Positions 11,791-23,436 of a stretch of 64,000 nt of DNA are shown piece after piece. Location: assembly GCA_009741485.1 (NCBI GenBank), contig CM019216.1, positions 43,349,931-43,413,930 of the forward strand, written 5' to 3'. The first letter of the stretch is position 1. Each line of letters begins with the position of its first letter. This DNA is from Malurus cyaneus samueli. Its lineage: Eukaryota > Chordata > Aves > Passeriformes > Maluridae. Made by a program: the position numbers and the translations under genes. The notes beneath the pieces are model-generated. The model searched no databases. It saw only the letters and a list, made by a program, of their open reading frames with translations, and had not been told where the DNA came from.

Positions 11791-11894
11791 GATTCCCGTG
11801 TCAGATGTTATGCCCATGAAATATTTGACATGAGACAGAAATATTTCCCTACAGTTAAAGCTAATAAGCTATCTCAGCTTTTAGATGGTGGGAA
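11791..11894 (+). CDS. candidate coding exon, plus-strand chain (option B)
   Basis: A strong acceptor (CAGTTTTGTTCTGTTTTCAG) is followed by a phase-0 frame that starts DSRVRCYAHEIFDMRQKYFP and runs to a TGA at 11896. The peptide is mixed-charge and looks coding. With the weak donor GAA|GTGAAT the exon would be 104 bases (phase 0 to 2) and would join 21904-21936 in frame. Without that donor the TGA would end the protein here. It is in frame with 8393-8434 if 11057-11114 is skipped. Confidence 0.3.
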
Positions 11895-12537
11895 GTGAAT
11901 GATAAGCTTAGAAGGAGAGAAAAACAGAACAAAGGGGAATCTCCAAGGAAATACCAAGGCAGATCAATAGAAGAATTTAACATTTCTGGAAAGTGAATTT
12001 TATCAAATTATTGTTGACAAATTAGTCACTATCTCTATTCAGTATCTATTGAGTGTTACTTTCCTCCTTTGACCTGCCCCTTTGTCTCTTCTCTGCCACA
12101 GCATCAAGACATATTGCCCATCAGGGGACACAGAAGTTACCTCACACCACCCCTAACACTTTAGTGATTATTACAGCGACAATGAATCCAACAGGCAACT
12201 ATTTTACCAAATGCTAGCCAATAAATTCTTGAAGTTTGTTGCTCAAGTTTTCAAGGATAACTAATTATTGTCTAATTTTGGGATTCAACTCAGGAACCCC
12301 ATTGTACAGGAGCCCAAATTACAGAAAATGTGGCCTTGCAAAAGAAGTCTGGTATTTTGTAAAGCAAAATGTTTACAGCATCACTAAAATTTGAGCAACA
12401 TTTAGCTGCCTAAATTGCATACACTAGTTTTGTTGTGATAACAACAAACAACAGTATAACATACAAATTGTATAACACACAAATAACAACAACTTAGGAA
12501 CCCAAGTCACATGCAAAGAAGCTCTGCAATGCTTAGC

Positions 12538-12576
12538 TAGTTATACCAGCTAAAGTTAGTTATACTAGCTAAAAGT
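12538..12576. repeat. 19/20-bp direct tandem duplication
   Basis: TAGTTATACCAGCTAAAGT is followed at once by TAGTTATACTAGCTAAAAGT: two copies with one substitution and one inserted base. Confidence 0.85.
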
Positions 12577-13089
12577 GAAGCACCTGACCCCATCTGTGTG
12601 CCTTAAAGCCAGTGGATTCTCTAGAAAACTGGAGAAATTTGTACATATGAAAGCCTAAGGGTACCTTTCTAACATGATGCCTCAGGCAGGACAGCATTTG
12701 AATGACTTCCTCCTGACAGGTATTTGGCAGACAAATCATTAGGTGAGTTATCCTATGAGAAGGCCAAAGGCACAGGATGTTGTCCTGTGGTGCCAGACTG
12801 AGTAGTCCAAGGTAACAGCCTACTTATTGGTTCACTTGTAGTGAAAGCGGAGTATGTCTTTCCATTTTCCTCCTCACCCTAAAGCATTTCAAACATAGAT
12901 TTTTCCACCACAGAAGTTGGCATGGTGACTTGGAGTATCTTGGGAGGGATAATCAACATTGCTACAGATGCAGGGACATTTACTAAGACAGTGACAGCAT
13001 TCTTGGACTTAAACTTGTGTAATGGGAAAATAAGAGCAAGCTGGATGTTACAGAAAGAGCAACAACCACAGATTGTCATTTGGTGTGGC

Positions 13090-13158
13090 TTTTTTTTTTT
13101 TTAAAAAAAAATAAAAGTCACAAAAAAAAAAAAAAAAAACAAAAAAAAAAAAAAAAAA
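13090..13158. repeat. T12 and double A18 homopolymer cluster
   Basis: A T run is followed by A-rich sequence and then two A18 runs separated by one C (13122-13139 and 13141-13158). A further A25 lies at 13346-13370. No retroposon body was recognised upstream. Confidence 0.9.
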
Positions 13159-13338
13159 GTGATGTGTGTCAGCATCATGTGTAGGGAAACTTTCGGGCAA
13201 AAAAAAAGGTGGCAAGTTTTGCCCATCTGGGAAGAAGAAGGAAAAGAAGTACTGTCATATCAGCAATTGCCAGCGGTATTTTTAAAATGCCTTTATGGCA
13301 ACATTTTTCTTCTGCAATCTCATCTGTTGAAAGACTGA

Positions 13339-13345
<7 letters not shown>

Positions 13346-13370
<25 letters not shown>
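13346..13370. repeat. A25 homopolymer
   Basis: An uninterrupted run of A about 190 bases downstream of the previous A cluster. Confidence 0.95.
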
Positions 13371-13699
13371 GGAAAAATCAAAAAGAAGATGTTGCCAACT
13401 AGTCTGAGGGAGAAAGTGGAAGCAGAAAGCCCTGATTGACATGCAGCCATCAAAAGGTCAGAAGTTCAGACCTTGCTCTTGTTTTTTTATTATTTCTAAT
13501 CTATCCTTATACAGAATGAATGGCAGATTTCAAAGAGAAAATGAATGAACTGAAGACTGATATTTCCCAACATATATTCCAAATTGGAGAGCAAATAATT
13601 TCATCAGATAAATACAATTTTACAATGACAATATTGTTATTACTTTAAGAGGTTCAGACTCTGTTAACAGCACCTTTTCTCTCCTGTTTCCCTTTCCCT

Positions 13700-13930
13700 T
13701 TGAAGTGTTAACTAATAATTTTGAGCTGTCCTGCATTTAATGTCCATCTTTGAAGCATGTGGCCTAACAGAAGTCTCTTTCAATTAGGTGTGAGGGGAAG
13801 GCAGGCTTGAAATAAAAACATGAAATCAGCTACAAGCAGCACTGTAATTAGCAGTGGAGCAGGACTGCTCACTACAGCCCCTTGCTTCTCCATGTTGAAG
13901 CTGTGCCTGATGCAAGACATAAAGATTAGA
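13700..13930. other. unique sequence resembling a conserved non-coding element
   Basis: Repeat-free sequence with the words TTAACTAATAATTTTGAG, CAATTAGGTGTGAGG and GTAATTAGCAGTGG. Homeodomain-type TAATTA/ATTAG cores next to moderately GC-rich DNA are typical of developmental enhancers. The assignment is by appearance only. Confidence 0.15.
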
Positions 13931-14849
13931 AGTAGGTCACACAAGTAACTCATGAATAGTTAATAGTTATTTAGCTACTGCCTTGAGAAGCTGTTGGGAA
14001 AACGGTTGGGAGGGAACAGACACAAACATTAATCTAAAGCAGCAAATAATCAATTGTCTCAAATGGTTCCAAATGGGTCAGTGGACAGGAGTCCACTCAA
14101 AAAGATATTTTTTAAAGGAATATATTTCTGAAAAATGCAAGATGAAATTCCCTTGGCTGAATAGTAGCTAAGAAAAATAGCTTTTAAATGTGCAAAACAC
14201 AGGAAAGAAAGAGCAGGAGTACACTTGATTTCTAGAAAAGGCAGTTTACATTGAACACATTAATGCTCACCACTTTTTACTTAGTGGTCTCTTCAATTAG
14301 TGAACAACACAGAATGAAATGAAAAATAATGACTGCCCAACTGCCGTTTTGCAGCAGACAAAGTTAAAAGATAAGCTGTCACATGCCATAAACATTCATC
14401 ATACTTTCCTTCACCTATTGAATTTTAAATCTGTGATTAATAATACTAGTACAACTGAACACATGTGCAATACATGCAGTAGATGACTGCATGAAGGATG
14501 GACTAAAAACTAAATACTCTGTTCTACTCCTGCCTCTGTCACAGATTTCTCAGTCCTCTGACAAGACATACACTGGAAATGAAGGAGTTTTGTTGCCAAA
14601 TATGCAGAACAGAAATCAGTAATATGTATAATCATGCACAGGCAAGCTGTGTTAAAATTTTTGAAAGAGCTGATTACCTAGCTCTTACTAAAATTACAAA
14701 TTGGAAAGTGTCTGTAAAACAAAAGCAGCCATTTGCTGCAGTGAGACTGAAGTAACTAATGAATTGTGAAGCTAAGTATCTTCAAAATTTTTGCCTGATA
14801 TCCAGAAGTAATCAAGTAGTAGGGCATGGTTGGCCCTAAAGCCAAGTTT

Positions 14850-14985
14850 ACTCTGCAGTAATTTCCTTGATTACCTCTGTCCTGAGCTTCTCCATCTGTA
14901 AAGTGAGTATTGCAAAACTTAACTCCCTCCTTCACAAGTTTTCCTGAGGATTACTGAACTGTGAAGACATTAAATGCTGAATCAG
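14850..14985 (+). mobile_element. MIR-like SINE relic
   Basis: The order of words matches the core and 3' half of MIR: TTGATTACCTCTGTCCTGAG, CTTCTCCATCTGTAAAGTGA, then a CTCCCTCC segment, then TGAGGATTACTGAA and GACATTAAATGCTG. In MIR the same order is TTAACCTCTCTG...CATCTGTAAAATGGG...GAGGATTAAATGAG. Divergence is high, as expected for an amniote-wide ancient SINE. A chance splice-like GTGAGT lies within it. Confidence 0.5.
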
Positions 14986-14990
14986 TCCAA

Positions 14991-16910
14991 GTAGAAACTC
15001 TCCCCCTAACATTTGTTAAGAGCTGCATTTGTACTTCCACCCCTCCCATGCCTAACTCATACATATCTGTGCTGGAAAGCTTGCACTAAAGGGAAATATT
15101 CTTATATTCTTCATGAAACTGTAGGGACACACAGGCTTAATCTATAATCCCTCACTCAGCTCCAGAGAATGAAGTAGAAAATCTGTAGCTGATTAGAAGT
15201 TGTGTTCTTTTTTTTTACACACATTCTGGCCAGAGCCAGTATCTTATCCAGCTCTTCCTCTAAGCAGTCTTCCATCTTAAACAAAGGAAAGAAGACCCTG
15301 ATGAGGATCAGACTCTGTTGCAACAAATTCCTCTATTTCATTCCAATGAATATCACATTGATTTTATTGTCTTATGTCTCTGTCCTCAGAGAAACAGAGA
15401 TTTCCCCCAGGTATTCTTGTTATCATTCTCTTTTATGAAGTCTTTGTCAATAATTGCACCATGTTTTTCCTAATGTATCATGACACTATTAACTTTTCAG
15501 GATGAAATGAAGAGAATGCCCGAAGAGATACTGCATGTTTCTGAAAGATATTAAAATTGCTGCTGGATTACAGATAAAACTATTTAGTTAATTATCTTGG
15601 TGAAAAGAATAGCTCTGAAATTCTTTCTTTTAGACAAGGCAAAACCAGCTGTTGCTATATGAAATCAAGGAAATTGCACATTTCTAAAACCACTGTGAGA
15701 TAAGTGCCAATTAGAACAGGCATAAAAGACTATTGTTTCTGATTTTTGTTAGGGAGCTTGGGGTGGGTTTGGGTTTTGGATTTTTCTTTTTGTTGTTTTT
15801 ACGGTTTTTTTTTTTGTTTTTTTTTTCTGCAGTAAAAGGGAATTTCAAGTAGGAGAAGATGAGGGACGATATGACAAATGTTTTGAAACTGTGAAGGTGG
15901 TTCATGAGTCTCACAGTGTAAAACCTGGTAGGTGCTTTCACAGCACAAGGGAGCTGAGAGATGCAAGAGCAGCTCCTCTTCCTACTGAGGGCAGGGAATG
16001 TCTGGGAATGAGATCTGCCAGAGGTGGGTGAGGAAGACAGGCAGGACTAGCACATTCCAATAGGTGCCTTCAAGCATGGACATTAACGGGGTGAGGCAGA
16101 GGAAGATGTTCCTTGACACAGCACACAGGGATGCTGAGGGAGTGTCAGGCAGCAGGGAGCAACCAGACTCCCATGGAATGCTCAACAGCCCTGCTGGAGA
16201 CAGTGCAGATCAACTCCAGTGGTGTTCTTTGGTTCTTCTGTTCTTAAAAACATCTCACTTCACCCTTTAATAAACAAGATTCTGTGGAAAAGGTGAAAAT
16301 AAAAAGTTATATTTAGATATGGTGAGATGAGACAAACAAGATCAAGGGAAGCGGAGTATTCAAAAACATCACATGCATTTCTGATTTAACTTCACTCTGC
16401 TGTAGACGTCTGGCTTTTGACCACAAAATTACAGCACAACCCTCTGACATGGTAAGAATTCGTGCTCCTTGTCAGATATTACCTGGTAATATGCAGAAGG
16501 TGTTAGCTGCAGCATACTTTTAATTTTATGTGAGAGGGAATGACAGAGGCCAGACCACAGAAACAGCTGCTGCAGATGCAGCCAAAACCCGGTGTGCTGG
16601 GTGGCATTTGGAACACAGCAGCTGCCCAGGTCACTTTCCTTCCCATCAGCCTCACACAGAGATCTTCCCCCAATGCTTCTGGAAGCACTCAAACCTCAAG
16701 TATGCTTTATTATTTCCAGTCACATTAGTTTGATGTCCAGCCAGTAGATGAATATTCAGCAAGCACATTTGGCCAATTCTGGTGCTGTCTGTGCTGGTAT
16801 TTTGTATCAATGTTTTGTTTCATGACTCCAATCCTTTGATTATCTACCACCAAAGCTGCAATGCATAGGTCTATGGCAAGTTCTATGCATAAAAATATGA
16901 ATGAATCTTC
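14991..16910. other. non-coding stretch, no gene supported
   Basis: Unique AT-rich sequence with a T/G-rich low-complexity run at 15780-15826. The GC-richer part at 15930-16220 contains one weak exon-like unit (15987-16020 plus, acceptor CTCCTCTTCCTACTGAG, donor GAG|GTGGGT) that I do not accept as a gene. Confidence 0.4.
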
Positions 16911-16975
16911 TTCCCTTCCCTTCCCTTCCCTTCCCTTCCCTTCCCTTCCCTTCCCTTCCCTTCCCTTCCCTTCCC
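16911..16975. repeat. (TTCCC)13 microsatellite
   Basis: Thirteen perfect TTCCC units stand in a row, a homopurine-homopyrimidine tract that is probably length-polymorphic. Confidence 0.97.
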
Positions 16976-19900
16976 TCTCTTCTCACATTTAAACCAGGAA
17001 ATTTAGCCTGCAATGATTCAGTCTCTCACCTCCATACATGCCAGAATATGCTCACATGTTGAGTTTGAGTTCTGCAACACTGCCAAGTTCAACGTTGTCA
17101 GTGCTAGCAGACAAAAATCCTATCCTTGCCAGAATTCAGAGCTTTATTCCAGAGTGAATGTTCAGCATTTTTATCAACAAGCACCCATCTAGCCATAAAA
17201 ATGATGAAATTCACAATAATGATTTTGGCTTTAAACAGATTTGTCCCAGGCTGAACATTTCCCAGAAAACTAAAGTATTTTGGAAGGAAAGAGAATAGGA
17301 AGTTAATACAGCATGAACACAGAGGAAAAGAGGATTTCATCAAAATAGGTACCCTCCCTGACCATATTGATATATGTGATGTTTAAAATATGTTGTTGCC
17401 TCCTTTCAGAGCTGATTACCTTCATGCAATTGACTCGACAAGATAGATGAATAGATGGAACAGGGATTCAGTTTCCTCTCCAGTGGTTTGCAGTAGTGGA
17501 GCAAAACCTCTTCTCCCTCCCCAGAACTTTTCCTGATTCATGTTCTGCCATCCTGACATTTCATTCTTATTGTGACTGGGTTGACGGAAGGGGTTGAGAG
17601 ATCCACATACCACTGAGGGACTGTCTTGAACTTTTCATATAATGTGGGAACCCCCCCTGTTCTTTCCCTTGGGTAGAAAAAAAGGAATAAAAAATGACCT
17701 GAGCAAAAGTGCTGGAACATGTGACATCCTGCACAAGAGTGAAATGTATAATGACCAGCTCGCTGGTTTTTCCAGAAAACAATGGCTGTCTAACATCAGC
17801 ACAGAAGAAATTCACAACCAAAACAAAATGCCAAAGTTTCAGATGGTGCTTAGGATTGTGGTAAATTATTTTTTAGAGGTGTCTATGCACCCCAAAGTCC
17901 GAACCTGCTTCCAGTAACTGCGCTATTGTATGTTTATGGTAACTCTCCAGTTGGCCAAGTGCAAGGGAGAGACCACTCAGTAGCTCTGTACTGTGCTGCT
18001 GCTGCCATTTCAAATCTCAAAAATTTGTGTTAAAGGATGCCTTACTTTAACAATTTATCTATATGGTGGTCATATACAAAGAAATTATATGTCACTCAGT
18101 GACCATCAGTTACCATCTCCCTTTTCTGCCTTGGCAGACCATGCTGTTTCCAGAAGCATCTAACCCTGAGTTCCCACCTCAATAAAGATTTCTCCTAGAA
18201 GAATGTTGGATTGCAGGGTTCAATACCTACTGATGAACACCCTACCTCTGTTAAGGAAACTTTCCCACACCCATCTTGAGCTGTTGTGCCAGGATTAAAT
18301 GTTTTAAGGATTGAGATGTCTGAAACTCTTCTATGGGAAACCAAGGGTTAAACCAGTAAGGAAATCTTGTCTGACTGTGAGTGTGGTGAAGGTAGGGAAT
18401 CAAATGAGGCCCCTGTGGACTCTCTGGAGCTGTGTGCTGTGAGGGGCCTTTGGTCCCAGCAAAAGTGATATATTTGTGACTGCCAGAGTAGATCCTATGT
18501 GCTTAGACAGGAAAGTTTCCTTAACACCTCTGCAAACAAAAAAAAAAAAAAAAAAAAAAGTGATTTCTTACTTCATTTGTATTTTCAATACTGGGCTGGA
18601 GATGATGCCAATTCAAAGAAGACAAGTAGCAGGAATGCTGGAATTTACTACATAACTGAGAGATCACACACATTTGTGACATATAAAATTAAAGTGAACA
18701 AAGTAAAAATTAACTTAAAGTCCAAAAGAAATTCAACGTATTAAAAAAAAAAAACTATTCTACCATCTTGTCTTCATCATTTCTGCTGAAGATATGTATT
18801 TAATATTTCGTACTGCAAAATACTTTCTTAAAGTCATCAACTACTCTCAGCTTCTACAGAGTGTGACAAAATTTTTTGTCTCTTGAAGACTCCAGCACCT
18901 CAAGGGGTCAGAACCTCTATTCCAAAAATGAAAATGGTCCAGAAGTTCAGCTTTCTGCTATGGAGACAGAAGTCCCACAGTTTTAGAATTATGGGCAATA
19001 TTTCATTAAGAAAGAAATGTTGGGATTTGTTGTGACTGTTGCTTGATTTTTTTATCTTTCTTTTAAAAATTCCAAAGCCCTGTTGTGAGGCATGTGAGAT
19101 CTCATGAGTGGAAGCTGTGCATGATGAGAAGTAGAAAGTTCCTTAAAAAAATATCTGATAAGCCCTAAAGTAAAATTGAGTTGTGTTCACTTAGAGGTTA
19201 TCTTCAGAGGTTCCACTACTGAACACAAAGTTCTCAGGAAATTGTAAATATAAAAGCCAGGCATTTGTGATGATTTTAAGAATGTGTGCTGTCATGAAAA
19301 AGAATCATTCCATCTTCATGGAGTCACACACTTTAAAGGCTAGAATTCACTTCCTGAAAGACAGAAGCCAGAAAACTTCACCCAATGCATTTTGTACATG
19401 GTATTTCCTTTCTTTAAATGAGTTTCCAGTGGTATTAAGTTGATAAGGTGATTAAAATATTTTCCACAGACAGTTTTAGGGAATGCCATTATTTGAATGA
19501 ATATGTGCACGATTGGTCAAACTTCCTCTGATGGACTGGCCCTGAATTGGAATTACAGATGTCCCACAGACTGTCCCAATGGTATGTGCTGGGAAAAAGG
19601 ACAGCAGCACAGTATGATTTGTTAGCACCTACACCCAGTCAACACAGGGCTTGCTGTGAAGAAGCACCAGCTCGTCCTGGGAGGAATCTGTCATTTGTGT
19701 TAACCTCATCTTCCCCGTAACTGCAGAGTTATCAGATTTACATCAAGGGCTTGGAAAGAAAAGAAGGCAATAAACACAAACAAAGCAACATCATGTATCT
19801 GTGAGTCAGTGGTCTGCGTGTGAAATGGTGACAGGGAGGAAGGCAGCATGTCATCCAACATGCTGAACCAGTAGAGAGAACAGGCAGAAGGGCTGCTTGT

Positions 19901-21903
19901 CTTAAAATCTTATATTTTCTGTCTTAGAAGATTCTCTGGGCCTTATTCTCCAAAGTGGATTTTTCTCCCTCAGATTATGCTCTGTCAGTTTTCTGGTGGT
20001 TCTTTTTTCCCCCTAGGCAGTTTGCATTTTATAAATTATAACATCTCCTGGACAGTATTACATGGAATACCTCCTCCCTTTGCTCTCTTACTGCTTTGCT
20101 TTAATTACCAGTCTTTCTGTCAAATGGAAGGGTCCTTTCCACAACTGTCAAGATTGAATTGGTGCAGTCTAACACTCTGAATTTCCCAGCTCTTCAACAT
20201 GTACAGCCTGTGATACAGCTGAGTAATTGCCTGCAGAAAGGTATAAAACTATGGTTTTTTTAAGACTTGAAATAAATTTCATCTAGAAAGGATCCAGGGA
20301 TAAAAGGAGTTTTATTGACTCTCCGCTGTCCCAAGAAAAAGAGGAAAAAAGGGGAAAAAAAGGCCTTAATTATCCATATGTTTGGGTGGACTACCACATG
20401 AGCTGGGATGAAAAGTTTGTTACTTTTATGACTGGCTTTTTATGTAGGGAAAAAGGAGTCAAACCGTGCTGTGCGAAGAAGTTATGAGTGTCTCAAGGGA
20501 AAGGCACAGGAAAGATCGTCATGTGCCTTAATTTCCATGTTGTCTCAGAGAAAGATCAAATGTTGTTTATTTTGTGTCAATAAACCTACAGGGAGGTGAA
20601 TAAATGTTTGTTGCTTTCTCTCTCCTTGTTCTCATTTCCTGTCCAAGAATGAAGGAAGATCAGCTGAGCCATAGCACACCCAGCACAGACACAACATTCA
20701 TCTTGGTGAGGACAAGATGCTTATGTTAAGGCAAAAAACATGCTGTTTATTTAATTCAAACACAGCCATATGACCTTCAGATGGCAACATCATGATCAGC
20801 TTTGACACAGGAACAGAAACGATTAAACAGATGTAAAAAAATCCAGAAAAGTTCTTGCAATGGAGATCATTTCTTCAGTAGAGGTTTAATCACTGTGCAC
20901 AATTTGCAGCTGCAAAGCAGTTCAGTTTCAAAATGTTCCTGAGAGCTGTAGGTGGGATGCCTTCCAACCAGTATCTGATTAAATGGCATGACAAATTTTA
21001 AGAGAACTAAAGTCCACTGTAACACAGAAAGGATGCAATCTTTGTTCTTTGTAAAAATAAAAAAAAAAGTTAATTAAATGGCTGTATTCATTTTATCTGA
21101 CCCCCAAGAGTGCTAAGAGGTCTCCTTATGGATCAGAATATTTTCTATAACCAGAAAAAATATTAACCCTCTGAGGGAATCAGGAAATAGTAATGATTAT
21201 AATTATCTTATAGTGCAATGCTTTCATGCTTTGAGAGTATGCATAGGTAGGATGTTCAAAAATGCAGCCCATCATTCTAAAATGAAACAGGAAAATGTGG
21301 CAGCAAAGAGCCTAAACATGTTTAAGTCAACATCCATGCAGTCAGGCACATATATGTGTATGCATGTATCTATATAATTGCACAATCACTGCATAGAGAA
21401 AGAGTACACACAAGTCTAAAAAATGGGTGAAAGCTCAGCGCCTACAATGTGCCTCATATGTCTTACTCATGTGGAATGAGTGAACAGAAATAAGTGTACT
21501 TGGCATTGTAATACTTTTTGTAAATGAGTTTCCTAGGAACAAGAAGCTATATGGAGGATTTTGGAAGTCTTACCTTTTCTTTTTACTGGATTCTCACTCT
21601 GGGAAGATTACATGTCAAATTCTCTGCTGTGATAGCCAGGCAACACTAGGCCTAAAAGCTGCTATAATTTCTTCCTGGAGGGAACTGGCCTTTTCTGGAC
21701 AGTTCTTGATCACCTTCGTTCAAGCTCTCAGTTGCCAAAGTTTTGAAATTGAAACCTCAGCTTCAAATCATGTCAGCTGCACCCTCCCCAGCCTCATTCC
21801 CCAGCTTAGCATTCCAGACTTTTTTTTTCTTTTTCTTCAACTTGAATGCAAAGAAAACGATCGTTTTTCCCCCCTGTTCTGGCTACACTTTTCTCTTTCT
21901 CAG
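16976..21903. other. non-coding stretch, no gene supported
   Basis: Unique AT-rich DNA with an A22 run at 18538-18559 and short A runs near 18741. A strong acceptor alone is seen in places, but no unit with an open frame and a donor that fits either chain. Confidence 0.45.
18538..18559. repeat. A22 homopolymer
   Basis: An uninterrupted A run following a CTGCAAAC context, with no retroposon body recognised. Confidence 0.95.
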
Positions 21904-21936
21904 AGTACATTCAGAGGTGAAGGACATCTGGAGGAG
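21904..21936 (+). CDS. candidate internal micro-exon, plus-strand chain
   Basis: The acceptor (CTACACTTTTCTCTTTCTCAG, preceded by TTTTTCCCCCC) is excellent and the donor GAG|GTGAGC is good. The 33 bases are open in phases 0 and 2. In phase 2 they read VHSEVKDIWR and preserve phase, which connects option B (11791-11894) to 28412-28466. The very short length makes chance possible. Function unknown. Confidence 0.27.
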
Positions 21937-22151
21937 GTGAGCAGAACTCATTTCTGATTTCAGGCTCTGTGCAAACACAGGCAGAACACTGCAATTTTGG
22001 CAGCAGACAGTTTATAGCTGAAAGCATAAACAAAGCTTTCTTTATTAAGTGAAAATCGAGGAAAGCAACTGTGAGACCTAATATATCATCATGTTTTGTA
22101 TACACATCCTCGGAAACTGTACCTTAAATATGGGGCTATTGAACATAACTG

Positions 22152-22194
22152 TTATATATGTGTGTATGTGTGTGAATATATGCACACATATACA
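22152..22194. repeat. (TA/TG)n dinucleotide-rich run
   Basis: Alternating TATATG, TGTGTATG and CACACATATA words over about 43 bases. Confidence 0.7.
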
Positions 22195-23426
22195 TTTAGC
22201 CTCACAGTGGAATGTCAGAAAGTGAGTCTGACTGAAGTGCAGTCAGCTGAAGTCCCAAGTGACAGCGACGATGGAATTAAGTGAAACCTGAAAGTTATTG
22301 GGGCAGAAAGTGCTGGCCACAGTTCTCTGAGGGAGCAGTCTCTCCTGAAAGACAGGCTGCCCTCTGTGTGCACCAGGAGCTCCTGACAGTTCCTACCTTA
22401 AGGTATGCAGTGACAAAAGGCACTGCTCAAGGTAGCACTTTCACTCATCTTCAGTGTTGCATCCTCGTTCAAAACACCTGACTTCCAGGCAGGCTGCATG
22501 TTTAAAGCTTTTCTTGCCACTCTTGACACTCATTTTTATTAACTGCCAAAATGTGGTGGTGTCCTGTCCTCACATGAAGTCTCAGAAGTGTGAAAGGCCC
22601 TCTTTAGCACCGTGCAGGTGCAGCCCAGGCTGCAGATTCTGCTTCGTGGTTCCTATCATCCATCAGACACAGTGACAGTGATGTCTGCCCATCCTGTTGA
22701 GTACAGCCTGCCAGTTGGGAGGTGTCAAAGGAAATAGCTGTTTACTTTTCTATCTGCTCTCCTAAATCAGCCCTTCTGCAGCTATCAGATGTCCCATAGT
22801 AAGGTGGAAAGTTAGAGCATTGAAGAGTTAAAATCCAGGAGGATATTCATACCTGAGCATTTTAAGTAGTCCATCAAAATAATTTTGAATAACATAATAC
22901 AGAGGAAATGTAGCTGAGGTCAGGCTGACTTCATTTCCATTAAAACTGCAAATGTGTGACACATTTCTTTGGATTACAGAGCTTCTCTTTATTGGACAAG
23001 CAGTGTTCTCATCTGAGGTGCAGCAGCAGCACTACCATCAGCACAAATTATGGACCTGGAGTACTTGAATTTTTATTAGGCTTGACACTGGCTGCACAAT
23101 CCCTAACTAGAACCTCTATTTCTGTCAGAAATTTATGCTTTTCCCCTGCAAAAGACAAGTGAGGGCAGAGGCTTCAAGTAATTAACTGAAAACAGAACTG
23201 TAACTAATCTGTTTATCTAATTTTTACCAGATGTGCTAAGGTAATCTTGCAGAAGGAATCAGATGAAATCAGCACAAGCATCACTGCTTCAGTGAACTTT
23301 GGGGACTGCTGAGCATAGATGTATGTGTTCAGAGGCTGGAAAAAAGGGGCAGGAGACTGCAAACCTTTTTTTTTCCTGTTATGATCACAGCAGTGAAGTG
23401 ACCCTTCCTCATTTTTCCCAAACTGT

Positions 23427-23436
23427 NNNNNNNNNN
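23427..23436. other. assembly gap (10 N)
   Basis: Ten consecutive N bases, a placeholder whose true length is unknown. A frame that appears to cross it is meaningless. Confidence 0.99.

Noticed and set aside
22332..22402. Plus open frame EGAVSPERQAALCVHQELL ending at AAG|GTATGC
   Set aside because: The acceptor is poor (CACAGTTCTCTGAG) and the outgoing phase would need an unseen partner.
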